Part shown: positions 35,118 through 44,900 of the stretch, one piece after another
Layout: every line of letters begins with the position of its first letter
How positions within the stretch are numbered: the first letter of the stretch is position 1
Assembly: GCF_012275375.1 (NCBI RefSeq)
Contig: NZ_JAAZQJ010000004.1
Location: 372,001-436,000 of the forward strand
DNA length: 64,000 bases
Reading direction: 5' to 3'
Source: Dyella sp. SG609
GTDB taxonomy: Bacteria; Pseudomonadota; Gammaproteobacteria; Xanthomonadales; Rhodanobacteraceae
Made by a program: the position numbers and the translations under genes
Notes under the pieces: generated by a model
What the model was told of the DNA's origin: nothing
Databases searched by the model: none
What the model saw: the letters and a program-made list of their open reading frames with translations, nothing else

Positions 35118-35572
35118 GGCGGGGGCGGATCGGCAAGGGTGGAAGTGGCGTCGGCTGGCTGGGCCAGCCAGCGCTCCAGGATCACCGCGGCGGCTTCGGC
35201 GTCGATGGCGCTGGCGTCGCGGCGTTTCTTCAGGCCCGCGGCGCGGGCGCCGGCGAAGCGGCGGGCCGCTTCCTGCGAGCTGTGGCGTTCGTCGATCAGC
35301 GCGACCGGCAGCGCATAGCGCTGGCCCAGCCGCTCGGCCAGGCGGCGCGCGCCGCGGCTGGCGGCCTGTTCCTCGCCTTCGAGCGTGAGCGGCAGGCCGA
35401 TCACCAGGGTGTCGGGCTGCCATTCGCGGCGCAGGGCGTCGAGCTTGTTCCAGTCCGGTTCGCCGTCGCGCACCGGCACCACGGCCAGGGCGCGGGCCAG
35501 GCCGGTGAAACGGTTGCCGACCGCGACGCCGAGCAGCCGGCTGCCGTAGTCGAAACCGAACACACAGCTCAT
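35114..35572 (-). CDS. ruvX: Holliday junction resolvase-like / pre-16S rRNA nuclease
   Basis: YqgF-family RNase H-fold nuclease, 152 residues, thought to finish the 5' end of 16S rRNA. The first catalytic Asp lies in VFGFDYGSRLLGVAVGN; the second acidic site is in VIGLPLTLEGEEQAASRGAR; and the third in LIDERHSSQEAARRF. ATG at 35570-35572 overlaps the algH stop (35569-35572), and its stop overlaps the pyrB start, so all three are translationally coupled. The order algH-ruvX-pyrB is conserved in many gammaproteobacteria. Confidence 0.94.
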   Translation of the reverse strand: MSCVFGFDYGSRLLGVAVGNRFTGLARALAVVPVRDGEPDWNKLDALRREWQPDTLVIGLPLTLEGEEQAASRGARRLAERLGQRYALPVALIDERHSSQEAARRFAGARAAGLKKRRDASAIDAEAAAVILERWLAQPADATSTLADPPPP

Positions 35573-36138
35573 GCGTGACCCACGTAGCCCGGCAACTGCA
35601 GCGGATTGACCCCGACCAGGCCGGCGGCGGCGCTCCAGCGTTCCTCCAGCGGGGTGTCGAACACGATGCGCTCGCTCGCCTCCACGGTGAGCCAGCTGTT
35701 GTCTTTCAGCTCCTGCTCCAGCTGGCCGGCGCTCCAGCCGGCGTAGCCCAGCGCCATCAGCGCCTGGCGCGGACCGGTGCCCGCCGCGATGGCGATGAGG
35801 ATGTCGCGAGAGGTGGTCACCGACCAGTGGTCGTTGATGCGGTAGCTGGATTCCCAGTGGCCTTCCTCGCGATGCAGCACGAAGCCGCGCTCCTGCTGCA
35901 CCGGGCCGCCGATCAGCACGGGCAGGTCGGAGACTTCCGGGTCGTCGCATTCGAGCTTCATCTGCCGGAGCACGTCGCCCAGGCGGTACTCGGAGAGCTG
36001 GTTGACCAGCAGCCCCACCGCGCCATCTTCGTCGTGCTGGCAGATGAAGGCCACACCGCGCGAGAACGGCGGTTCGGCCAGGCTGGGCATGGCGATCAGG
36101 AAATGACCGGCGAGAGACGAGGGAGGGACGGCGCTCAT
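35569..36138 (-). CDS. algH: YqgE/AlgH family protein
   Basis: A 189-residue cytoplasmic protein of the YqgE/AlgH family (UPF0301). The name comes from an effect on alginate in Pseudomonas; the biochemical role is unknown. Features are LAGHFLIAMPSLAEPPFSRG at the N-terminus, VAFICQHDEDGAVGLLVNQL, VLIGGPVQQERGFVLHREEG and ALGYAGWSAGQLEQELKDN near residue 135. I take the ATG at 36136-36138 (MSAVPPSSL); a GTG-like longer form (MRGMSAV) exists three codons upstream. 83 bp separate it from tonB. Confidence 0.94.
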   Translation of the reverse strand: MSAVPPSSLAGHFLIAMPSLAEPPFSRGVAFICQHDEDGAVGLLVNQLSEYRLGDVLRQMKLECDDPEVSDLPVLIGGPVQQERGFVLHREEGHWESSYRINDHWSVTTSRDILIAIAAGTGPRQALMALGYAGWSAGQLEQELKDNSWLTVEASERIVFDTPLEERWSAAAGLVGVNPLQLPGYVGHA

Positions 36139-36221
36139 GCCCCGCATTGTAAGCGCAGGGGGTGCCGGTAGGGTGAGGACGAGGTTGGCGGAACGTGCAG
36201 CCGCGGACAGGCGGGGCCGTT

Positions 36222-37082
36222 TCAGCGCGTATGCAGCACGTTGTCTTCCTGGAACTGCCAGGTGCGCGTGATGTGCAGTTCGTCCACGCGCTCGCCGCCT
36301 TGCGGCAGCGGCGGGAACGGCGCGGCCAGGCGCACGATGCGCTCGGCGGCCTTGTCCAGCAGTTCCTGGCCGGAGCTGCTGATCACCTCGATGTCCATCA
36401 CCTTGCCGTCGCGGTCCAGGGTCACCGTGAGCAGCACGTCGCCGTGCAGCTTCTGGCGGCGCGCGGCGTCCGGATAGTTGAGATTGCCCACGCGCTCGAT
36501 CCGGTCCACCCAGTTGCGCATGTAGCCGGCGTAGGCGTACTCGCTGGTGTTGGAGGAGATGAACTTTTTCTTGGGGCGCTTGGCGTAGGCCTCCTGGATG
36601 CGCCGCTTCTCGGCCGCCAGCTGGGCGGCTTCCATCTGCACGCGGTCGGCGTCGGAGGCCGGCAGCGTGCTGTCGCTGCGCTGCGGCTGGGCGCTGTCGG
36701 AGTTCACGCTGAAGCGGCTGTTGCCGGTAGTGGTGAGCAGGCGGTCCTGGGGGGCGTCCTGCGGGCGCGCCGCGGTGGCCTGCTGGGCGCGCTCGGCCAC
36801 GCCGGGGTCCGGCTTGGGCAGCGGGCCGGAGAACGGCTGCGACGGGCGCGCCGCCTTGTCCTGCTCGCCGCCGCCGCGGTTGCTGGCCTGGGCCAGGAAG
36901 TCGGCCTGCTCGGGCTTCTCGCGGTTGGCCACGTCCACCAGGGTCACGTCCAGCGTGGGCAGGGCCGGCTTCGGCTTCACGTAGCCGAAGGTGATGCCCA
37001 GCAGCAGCACGCCGTGCAGCAACAGCGAGAACAGCAGGGTGGCGCCGATCAGGTCGGCGCCCCGGGGTGCGGGTTGACTCAC
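36222..37082 (-). CDS. tonB: Energy transducer TonB
   Basis: Inner-membrane anchored protein passing proton-motive energy to outer-membrane receptors. The 286-residue protein has one N-terminal membrane helix (LIGATLLFSLLLHGVLLLGI) with the His of the SLLLH motif needed to contact ExbB, a long Pro/Gln/Ala-rich periplasmic span with a Lys/Arg/Glu helix (AAEKRRIQEAYAKRPKKKF), and a C-terminal TonB domain (YMRNWVDRIERVGNLNYPDA, HGDVLLTVTLDRDGKVMDIE). Its ATG overlaps the gshB stop (37079-37082). The location next to gshB and the Pil-Chp operon matches the 'TonB3' gene of pseudomonads, which affects twitching motility there. Confidence 0.94.
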   Translation of the reverse strand: MSQPAPRGADLIGATLLFSLLLHGVLLLGITFGYVKPKPALPTLDVTLVDVANREKPEQADFLAQASNRGGGEQDKAARPSQPFSGPLPKPDPGVAERAQQATAARPQDAPQDRLLTTTGNSRFSVNSDSAQPQRSDSTLPASDADRVQMEAAQLAAEKRRIQEAYAKRPKKKFISSNTSEYAYAGYMRNWVDRIERVGNLNYPDAARRQKLHGDVLLTVTLDRDGKVMDIEVISSSGQELLDKAAERIVRLAAPFPPLPQGGERVDELHITRTWQFQEDNVLHTR

Positions 37083-38056
37083 GCGGAACGCTTTCCGTGG
37101 ATGTGGTGTTCGATGACGTCGAACAGCTGGCCGCAGATATTAAGCCCGAACTGCTTGTCCAGTTCGCGCGCGCAGGTTGGCGATGTGACGTTGATCTCAG
37201 TGAGGTAGTCGCCGATCACGTCCAGCCCCACGAACCACAGGCCGCGCTTGCGCAGCTCCGGCGCCACCTGCGCGACGATCCAGCGGTCGCGCTCGGTCAG
37301 CGGCACGCCCTCGCCGCGGCCGCCGGCGGCCAGGTTGCCGCGGAATTCGTCGCCCTGGGGAATGCGTGCGAGCGCATAGGGCACCGCCTCGCCGTCCACC
37401 ACCAGGATGCGCTTGTCGCCCGCGCTGATCTGCGGAATGAACTTCTGCGCCATCACGAACTGCGCCTGGGCACTGTGCAGGCCGCCGCTGAGCAGGGTTT
37501 CCAGCATCGAATTGAGATTGCTGTCGCCGGCGCGCACGCGGAAGATGCCGCGCCCGCCCATGCCGTCCAGCGGCTTCAGCACCACCTCGCCGTGCTCGGC
37601 CACGAAGCGGCGCAGGTCGGCCTTGTCGCGGGACAGCAGGGTGGGGGCCATGCACTGGCCGAAGTCCAGCGCGTACATTTTCTCGTTGCAGTCGCGCAGC
37701 GCCTGCGGGTCGTTCACCACCATCACGCCGGCGCGCTGGGCCAGCGACAGCACCATGGTGTCGTAGATGAACTGGGAGTCGACCGGCGGGTCCTTGCGCA
37801 TCAGCACCACGTCCACCCCGGCCAGCTCCTGCCAGCGCGCCTCGCCCAGGCTGAACCAGCCGGACGGGTCGTCCTTCACGGTCAGCGGGGCCAGCCGGGC
37901 CCAGGCGCGGCCGTCGCGCACGGCCAGGTCGCCCTGTTCCATGTACAGCAGCGCATGGCCGCGGCGCTGGGCTTCCAGCAGCATGGCGAAGGTGGTGTCC
38001 TTGGCGATCTTGATGGCGCGGATGGGGTCCATCAGCACGGCGACCGAAAGGGCCAT
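37079..38056 (-). CDS. gshB: Glutathione synthetase
   Basis: ATP-grasp enzyme joining gamma-glutamylcysteine and glycine. The 325-residue protein begins MALSVAVLMDPIRAIKIAKD; the ATP-grasp loop is VVLKPLDGMGGRGIFRV near residue 155; the late metal and substrate sites are GEFRGN-like DEFRGNLAAGGRGEG and LDVIGDYLTEINVTSPTCAR. I choose the ATG 38054-38056, seven bases after GGAG; the ATG two codons earlier lies only two bases from it. First gene of the operon, divergent from pilG with 330 bp between starts. Confidence 0.96.
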   Translation of the reverse strand: MALSVAVLMDPIRAIKIAKDTTFAMLLEAQRRGHALLYMEQGDLAVRDGRAWARLAPLTVKDDPSGWFSLGEARWQELAGVDVVLMRKDPPVDSQFIYDTMVLSLAQRAGVMVVNDPQALRDCNEKMYALDFGQCMAPTLLSRDKADLRRFVAEHGEVVLKPLDGMGGRGIFRVRAGDSNLNSMLETLLSGGLHSAQAQFVMAQKFIPQISAGDKRILVVDGEAVPYALARIPQGDEFRGNLAAGGRGEGVPLTERDRWIVAQVAPELRKRGLWFVGLDVIGDYLTEINVTSPTCARELDKQFGLNICGQLFDVIEHHIHGKRSA

Positions 38057-38219
38057 CGTCATTCTCCGGTAGTGGGTGCCCCGTAGACTGGCGCGTTCTT
38101 GCCGGGCCGGCGGCGCACCAGGTCGATCGGGTGGGAAGACGCGCATGTTCGCCGAGCCGCGTCACGGCCGGCAAGCTATGTGAAGTCGTGCCGCACGGCT
38201 CAACCGCGAGGAATTTGGC

Positions 38220-38248
38220 TTGACGCCACGGCGGGCAGGCGGTAAACA
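38220..38248 (+). promoter_or_regulatory. Possible sigma-70 promoter of the Pil-Chp operon
   Basis: TTGACG (38220-38225), 17 bp, TAAACA (38243-38248). The -35 is strong, the -10 only fair. It would give a ~130-base leader containing the hairpin agccgac ... gtcggct (about 38320-38345) before the pilG GTG start. The rest of the 38063-38386 gap shows no gene; the gshB promoter must also lie here. Confidence 0.35.
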
Positions 38249-38386
38249 GCACGGACAATCGTCCGCCCACGAGCGGATGAATAGGTGGGCAATCTTGCGG
38301 GATTCTTTTCGTCCACATGGAGCCGACGGCCCTGGCGCTGTCGGCTTCGTGTCTACCTGAGCCTGGGGCGGGTCACAGGGGGGTGT

Positions 38387-38785
38387 GTGAACTTGAACAT
38401 AAGTGGAAATGGCCTGGCCGGTCTGAAGGTCATGGTGATCGACGACTCGAAAACGATCCGTCGCACGGCGGAAACCTTGCTGAAGAAGGAAGGTTGCGAC
38501 GTGCTCACGGCCGTCGACGGGTTCGAAGCGCTCGCCAAGATCTCGGACCAGAAGCCCGCCATCATCTTCGTCGACATCATGATGCCGCGCCTTGACGGTT
38601 ACCAAACCTGCGCGCTCATCAAGAACAATCCGCAATTCCGGTCGACGCCCGTGATCATGCTGAGCTCGAAGGATGGCCTGTTCGACAAGGCCCGCGGCCG
38701 CATCGTCGGCGCCGAGCAGTATCTGACCAAGCCGTTCACGCGCGACGAACTGCTTGGAGCCATCCATCGCCATGTCACGGTGTAA
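38387..38785 (+). CDS. pilG: Twitching motility response regulator PilG
   Basis: Single-domain receiver of 132 residues. The GTG start at 38387 (V-N-L-N-I-S-G-N-G) gives the usual PilG length; longer forms in frame have a non-protein-like N-terminus. The acidic pocket is MVIDDSKTIRRT (D19, D20), the phosphorylation site FVDIMMPRLDGYQT (D63), with PVIMLSSKDG and EQYLTKPFTRDEL supplying the switch Ser and Lys. Phospho-PilG, made by ChpA, promotes pilus extension and, in Pseudomonas, FimV/FimL-linked cAMP and c-di-GMP signalling. First gene of pilG-H-I-J-chpA-B-C. Confidence 0.96.
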   Translation: MNLNISGNGLAGLKVMVIDDSKTIRRTAETLLKKEGCDVLTAVDGFEALAKISDQKPAIIFVDIMMPRLDGYQTCALIKNNPQFRSTPVIMLSSKDGLFDKARGRIVGAEQYLTKPFTRDELLGAIHRHVTV

Positions 38786-38819
38786 GACCACCATCGACTA
38801 CAGGGGCTGAGGGGGACCT

Positions 38820-39191
38820 GTGGCCAATATTCTCATCATCGACGACTCGCCGACCGACGTGCGCGTGTTCACCACGCTGCTGGAGCGCGCCGGGCATACG
38901 GTCGATTCCGTCAACAACGCCGAGGAGGGCATCGAGCGCGTGCGCTCGGAACTGCCCGCCCTGGTCATCATGGACGTGATCATGCCCGGCATGAACGGGT
39001 TCCAGGCCACGCGCACGCTGACGCGCGACCCTGTGACCAAGGATGTGCCGATCGTGATGATCACCACCAAGTCCATGGAGACCGACCGCGTGTGGGGTTT
39101 GCGCCAGGGCGCCCGCGCCTTCATCACCAAGCCGGTGAACGAGAAGGAGCTGCTGGCGTGCATCAACGATCTGCTGCCCAACGCGGCCTGA
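38820..39191 (+). CDS. pilH: Twitching motility response regulator PilH
   Basis: Second single-domain receiver, 123 residues, with GTG start preceded by GAGGGGGACCT. Key residues: D8-D9 in ILIIDDSPTD, D52 in LVIMDVIMPGMNGF, Thr in VMITTKS, K104 in AFITKPVNEKEL. PilH is thought to drain phosphate from the ChpA pathway and favour retraction. It follows pilG by 34 bp. Xylella, a relative, is reported to lack pilH, so its presence here shows the fuller version of the pathway. Confidence 0.95.
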   Translation: MANILIIDDSPTDVRVFTTLLERAGHTVDSVNNAEEGIERVRSELPALVIMDVIMPGMNGFQATRTLTRDPVTKDVPIVMITTKSMETDRVWGLRQGARAFITKPVNEKELLACINDLLPNAA

Positions 39192-39201
39192 GGTCTACCC
39201 G

Positions 39202-39735
39202 ATGAGCCAGACCTTGTCCCCGTTCGAGATCCTCGCGCGCTACGAGCGGCTGTCGCTGACCCATGCTTCGGATACGCCCGAGAAGCTGGAAGCGCCGGGC
39301 CTGTGGCGCGGCATCGGCTACCGCGTGGGTTCGCGCCTGTTCGTCAGCGGCATCGACGAGATCAGCGAACTGCTCGCCGTGCCTTCGCTGACCCCCGTGC
39401 CCGGCACCCAGGCCTGGCTGCTGGGCGTGGCCAACGTGCGCGGCAACCTGGTGCCGGTGGTGGACCTGGGGCGCTTCCTGTTCGCCGAGCGCACCCTGCA
39501 CACCGAGCGCAGCCGCCTGCTGGTGGTGCGCCAGGGCGCCGGCAGCGTGGCGCTGCTGGTGGACGAGGTGTTCGGCCAGCGCACGGTGGATACCGAAGCG
39601 CGCCGGGCGGCCGAGCAGGAAGACGATCCGCGCCTGTCGCGCTTCGTCGAGGAAAGGGTAGGAGAACCCCGGCTGGCGGTTTTCAGCATGGGACGCCTGG
39701 TGCGTGCCCCGGACTTCCGCCAGGCCGCGGCCTGA
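39202..39735 (+). CDS. pilI: CheW-like adaptor PilI
   Basis: A 177-residue CheW-domain adaptor that couples the receptor PilJ to kinase ChpA. The domain runs from YRVGSRLFVSGIDEISELLA through GTQAWLLGVANVRGNLVPVV, the conserved Asn-Val-Arg-Gly turn, to DLGRFLF and GSVALLVDEVFGQR. The N-terminal 35 residues (FEILARYERLSLTHASDTPE) are characteristic of PilI. ATG at 39202, ten bases after pilH. Confidence 0.95.
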   Translation: MSQTLSPFEILARYERLSLTHASDTPEKLEAPGLWRGIGYRVGSRLFVSGIDEISELLAVPSLTPVPGTQAWLLGVANVRGNLVPVVDLGRFLFAERTLHTERSRLLVVRQGAGSVALLVDEVFGQRTVDTEARRAAEQEDDPRLSRFVEERVGEPRLAVFSMGRLVRAPDFRQAAA

Positions 39736-39850
39736 GGCAGTAACCGGTAGTGAGTAGGACCGGTGCCGGGTCGCGGCCGGATTGACGGGCTTTGAAATTC
39801 CCAACCGATGCCGCAACGACGGCGTGGCGTAGACGGGTGAGGTAACGCAC

Positions 39851-41881
39851 ATGAGCACTACAGGGGGCGTCGGCAAGGAGCGGGGCTATACCGGCCTCAT
39901 CGTCTTGCTGGTGGTCGCGATCGGCTTCGCGGCGCTGGACTTCTTCATGCTTAACGCGAAGAACGGCGAGGACCGCCAGGCCATCGGCCTGACCACGCAG
40001 ATCCAGGTGTTGTCGCAGCAGACCGCCAAGTACGCGCTGGAGGCGTCGGACGGCAACGTCGACTCCTTCAAGGAGCTGGAAACCAATCGCAACGCGATCG
40101 ATTCCGCGGTCCAGCGCCTGAATGCCGGCGACACCAAGAGCGGCATGAAGGCCTATGCCGACAACAGCGCCTCCCCGGCCGGCCGCGCGGTGGCCGCGCT
40201 GAGCAATGCCTGGAAGCAGCTGGACGCGGACATCGGCAAGATCCTGTCGAACAAGGCCCTGGTGCTGGATTCGGCCCAGCGCGCCGGCACCCTGTCGCGC
40301 GAACTGCCCGTGCTGAACTCCAGCATGGAGCAGGTGGTGAACATCCTGCAGCAGCGCGGCGGCAGCGCCGAGCAGACCTACACCTCGGCGCGCCAGATGC
40401 TGCTGGCCGACCGCATGATCCGCCGCGTGCAGGAGATCCTGCAGGGCGGCGACGCCTCGCAGCCGGCGGCCGACGGCCTGGCCCGCGACGGCCAGCTCTA
40501 TGGCGGCGTGCTCAAGGGCCTGCAGGAAGGCAACGCCGAAGTCGGCGTGCGTTCGATGAACGACGCCAACGCCCGCAAGATCCTGGGCGACATGCAGATC
40601 AAGTGGGACAGCCTGCAGGACCCGGTGACCAAGCTGGTCGGCGCGGCCGGCAACCTGTCCGAAGTGAAGCGCGCGGGCAACCAGGCTTCGCTGGATTCGC
40701 AGAACGTGCTGCTGCGCGCGAACGAACTCTCGGAGCAGATCGGCAAGCTGCCGCTGCGCCGCCTGTTCCCGAACGTGTGGTGGGGCGTGCTGGGCGCCGG
40801 CGGCGCCGCCGCCTTCGCCGTGCTGCTGGTGTTCACCCTGGTCCGCGACCAGCGCCGCCGCTTCCAGGAATCGGCCGAGCTGAACCAGCGCAACCAGGAG
40901 GCGATCATGCGCCTGCTGGACGAAATGGGCTCGCTCGCGGAAGGCGACCTGACGGTGAAGACCACCGTCACCGAGGACATCACCGGCGCCATCGCCGACT
41001 CGGTGAACTACGCCATCGACGAGCTGCGCACCCTGGTGACCACCATCAACGAGACCTCCGAGCAGGTGTCGTCGTCGGCGCAGGAAACCCAGACCACCGC
41101 GCGCCACCTGGCCGACGCGGCGCAGAGCCAGGCGGCGCGCATCAGCACGGCCACCTCGGCGATCAACCAGATCGCCAGCCTGATGGACAACGTGTCGAAG
41201 GACTCCGCCGAATCGGCCGACGTGGCCGAACGCTCGGTGCGCATCGCCTCGCGCGGCGCCGAAGTGGTGCGCGAAACCATCTCCGGAATGGACTCGATCC
41301 GCGACCAGATCCAGGAAACCTCCAAGCGCATCAAGCGCCTGGGCGAGTCCTCCCAGGAAATCGGCTCGATCGTGGAACTGATCAACGACATTGCCGAGCA
41401 GACCAACATCCTCGCGCTGAACGCCGCCATCCAGGCGGCCTCGGCGGGCGAGGCGGGCCGCGGCTTCGCGGTGGTGGCGGACGAAGTGCAGCGACTGGCC
41501 GAACGCTCGGCCAGCGCGACCAAGCGAATCGAAACGCTGGTGCAGGCGATTCAGTCCGACACCAACGAAGCGGTCAACTCCATGGAGCAGACCACCGCGG
41601 AAGTGGTGGCCGGCGCCCGCAAGGCCGAGGACGCGGGCAGCGCGCTGGGCGACATCGAACGCGTGTCGCACGATCTGTCCGCGCTGATTCAGAACATCTC
41701 GGCCGCGGCGCGCGAGCAGTCCATCGCGGCGACGGACATCTCGCAGTCGATGAACGCGATCCAGGAAATCACTTCGCAGACCTCGCAGGGCGCGAGCCAG
41801 ACGGCCGAGTCGATCGGCTACCTGGCCCAGCTGGCCAGCGATCTGCGGCGCTCGGTGGCGCACTTCAAGCTGCCGGGCTGA
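39851..41881 (+). CDS. pilJ: Methyl-accepting chemotaxis protein PilJ
   Basis: Chemoreceptor of 676 residues that senses pilin or surface contact. Membrane helix 1 is at about residues 14-33 ([20 protein letters not shown]), helix 2 at about 308-330 ([20 protein letters not shown]), and the periplasmic part between has the two PilJ-type helical bundles ([37 protein letters not shown]). A HAMP region follows ([20 protein letters not shown]), and the signalling tip reads [20 protein letters not shown] then [18 protein letters not shown]. The first receptor gene in the window; no pilK methyltransferase gene follows it, chpA being next after 108 bp. Confidence 0.97.
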   Translation: MSTTGGVGKERGYTGLIVLLVVAIGFAALDFFMLNAKNGEDRQAIGLTTQIQVLSQQTAKYALEASDGNVDSFKELETNRNAIDSAVQRLNAGDTKSGMKAYADNSASPAGRAVAALSNAWKQLDADIGKILSNKALVLDSAQRAGTLSRELPVLNSSMEQVVNILQQRGGSAEQTYTSARQMLLADRMIRRVQEILQGGDASQPAADGLARDGQLYGGVLKGLQEGNAEVGVRSMNDANARKILGDMQIKWDSLQDPVTKLVGAAGNLSEVKRAGNQASLDSQNVLLRANELSEQIGKLPLRRLFPNVWWGVLGAGGAAAFAVLLVFTLVRDQRRRFQESAELNQRNQEAIMRLLDEMGSLAEGDLTVKTTVTEDITGAIADSVNYAIDELRTLVTTINETSEQVSSSAQETQTTARHLADAAQSQAARISTATSAINQIASLMDNVSKDSAESADVAERSVRIASRGAEVVRETISGMDSIRDQIQETSKRIKRLGESSQEIGSIVELINDIAEQTNILALNAAIQAASAGEAGRGFAVVADEVQRLAERSASATKRIETLVQAIQSDTNEAVNSMEQTTAEVVAGARKAEDAGSALGDIERVSHDLSALIQNISAAAREQSIAATDISQSMNAIQEITSQTSQGASQTAESIGYLAQLASDLRRSVAHFKLPG

Positions 41882-41989
41882 CGACAAGAAACAGGTACGG
41901 GCGCGCGCATTCCCATGAGCGCGTCCGAGGACAGGGGGGCAACCTCGACGGTTGCGTGACACGCGTTGCGCGGCCGCTGAGAGGGGCGC

Positions 41990-44900
41990 ATGAGACTTCA
42001 AGACCACATCGATTTCACCACCCTGCAGTGGGTCAAGCCCGAGCTTGACGAGACGCTGGCCATCGCCCGTGAGGCGCTGGAGTCCTACGTCGAAAATCCG
42101 GGCGACCGCGCCGTCATGCGCTCGTGCGCCGACAGCCTGCACCAGGTGCAGGGCACCCTGCGCATGGTCGAGCTGTACGGCGCCGCGCTGGTGGCCGAGG
42201 AAATGGAAAACCTCGCCATCGCCCTGCTCGAAGGCCACGTCACCCAGCGCGAGGAAGCCTATGCCGCGATGATGCGCGGCCTGATGCAGCTGCCGGACTA
42301 CCTGGAACGCCTTTCGGGCGGCCATCGCGACGTGCCGGTAGTGCTGCTGCCGCTGCTCAACGAGCTGCGCGCCAGCCGCGGGCAGCAGGCGCTGCACGAG
42401 TCGGCGCTGTTCGCGCCCAACCTCGAAGCCGCGCTGCCCGACAGCGCTCCGGCCGCGCTCAACCAGGAAGAAGCCGAGCGCATGCACGGCCGCATCGCCG
42501 AGCTGCGCCTGCGTTTCCAGCAGCAGCTGCTGGCGTGGTTCCGCGGCCAGTCGGCCGAGCAGCAGCTCGGCGCCATGGTGCAGACTCTCGATGCGATCGC
42601 CGCGCGCTGCTACAGCGTGCCGGGCCGCCGCCTGTGGTGGATCACCGCCGGCGTGCTGGAAGGCCTGCAGCAGGGCGTGCTGAAGAACCAGGCGGGCGAA
42701 GTGCGCCAGCTGATCGGCAAGGTCGATCGCAGCATCCGCCAGCTGATCGAACAGGGCGAAGCGTCCATGCGCGGCGGCGACGCCGACGAGCTGGCGCGCA
42801 AGCTGCTCTACGTGGTGGCCCAGTCCAGGCAGCGCAGCGCACGCATGGACCTGCTGGTGCGCACCTACGGCCTGGACCGCCTGCTGCCCGACGAGGGCGA
42901 GCTGGAACACGCCCGCGGCTCCATGTCCGGCCACAACCGCGCCCTGCTGGATTCGGTGGCCAAGGCCATCAAGGAAGACCTGCTGCGCGTGAAGGAGGCG
43001 CTGGACCTGTTCCTGCGCCAGGCCAACGCCGATCCCGCCCAGCTCAGCGAACAGACCGGCGTGCTCGAACGCGTCGGCGACACCCTCGGCATGCTCGCCC
43101 TGGGCGTGCCGCGCCGCGTGGTGACCGAACAGCGCCGGGTGCTGGAAGACATCGCCAACCGCATGCGCGCCCCGGACGAAGAGCTGCTGCTCGACGTGGC
43201 CGGCGCGCTGCTCTACGTGGAAGCCTCGCTCGACGACCACATCGAGAGCCTGGGCGCCGACGAGGAACCCTCGGCCGAAGCGCCGGTGAACATGCTCCCG
43301 CGCAGCGAGGCGCGGCACATCCTGTCCACCCTGATGCAGGAAGCCACCGCCAACACCGGCAAGGTGAAGGACGCCATCGTCGCCTTCATCGAATCCGGCT
43401 GGCGCCATCAGGAACTGACCGACGTGCCGGGCCTGATGGACGAAGTGTCCGGCGCCATGCGCATGCTCACCGCGCCGCGCCCGGCGGAACTGGCCGAAGG
43501 CATCGGCCGCTTCGTCGGCAACGAACTGCTCAGCGACCGCCGCGTGCCCACCAGCGCGCAGATGGACCACCTGGCCGACGCGCTGGCCGCGCTGGAGTAC
43601 TACCTGGAAGCCGCGCGCGAACACCGCGGCGGCCTGGAACACATCCTGGACGTGGCCGAGCACAGCCTCAGCACGCTCGGCTATTGGCCACCGCCGCCGG
43701 TGCGCACCGTGCTGGCCGACGCCGAGCCGGAAGCCGCCGCGCCCGCGCCGGCAGCGGCGCCCGCCGCGTTCACGCCGGACCTGGGCACCGACCACGAACT
43801 CACCGAAACCGTCAGCCTCGCCACCGGCAACGACCTCGGCGGCCTGGTGATCGGCGAAGCCGTCACCCCGATGCCGTCGGCGCACGAGCTGGCCGGCCTG
43901 CGCCTGGTCGACACCGAGCACGTGCCCGCGCCCGCCGCGTCCGGCGCCAACGACGACGACGACTGGGTCGAGATCGAAGAAGAAGTGCTGGAGCAGGTGC
44001 CCTCCGCCGACGCCATCAATGCCCACGCCGGCTTCCAGGTCAGCGTGGACGGCATCGACGACGAGATCCGCGAGATCTTCCTGGAGGAAATGCAGGAAGA
44101 GATCGACAACCTGCGCGACGCCGAGCAGAAGTGGCTGGCCGATCCGGAGCGCCTCGAAGCGCTCACCCCGATCCGCCGCTCCTTCCACACGCTGAAGGGT
44201 TCCGGCCGCCTGGTCGGCGCCTCGGCGCTGGGCGAGTACGCGTGGAAGATCGAGAACATGCTCAACCGCGTGCTCGATCAGTCGATTCCCGCCAATGCCA
44301 ATGTGCAGGCGCTGATCCGCCACGCCATCGAGGCGCTGCCGCAGCTGCGCTCCGCGCTGATGGGCGAGGGCGCGCCGACCGCGCCGCTGGCCGCGATCAT
44401 GGAAACCGCCGACCGCCTCTCCGGCGGCAGCGAACACGCCAGCATCGAGGACTTCAAGCCCGCCGGCACCGAGACGGTGCGCCGCACCGTGCGCCGCCGC
44501 GTGCCGCGTTCGCAGCTCGCCGCCGAGGCGATCCCGCCGGCCACGCTCGCGCACGTCGAGCCGGCGCCGGAACCGGTGGTGCACACGCCGGCGCACGAGA
44601 CCATCGCCGCGCCGGTGCTGCCGCCGGTCGACCCGGTGCTGCTGGAAATCCTGCGCAGCGAAGTCGCCCAGTACCTGCAGACCATCCGCCACGCGATCAA
44701 CCGCGTCGACGCCGAACTGCGCGTGGACGACGGCCTGCTGCGCGCCGTGCACACGCTGCATGGCGCCATCGCGATGGTCGACATCCCGCTGCTGACCCAG
44801 CTGCTGTCGCCGCTGGAAAGCCTGCTCAAGCGCCTGCGCGCGGCCGGCCATCCGCTCTCCGCCGAGGGCGTGAACCTGCTGGGCAAGAGCGCCGATGCAG

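Noticed and set aside
38320-38386. Possible c-di-GMP riboswitch before pilG
   Set aside because: The strip gggtcacagggg superficially recalls a GEMM element, but the other conserved parts and helices are missing.
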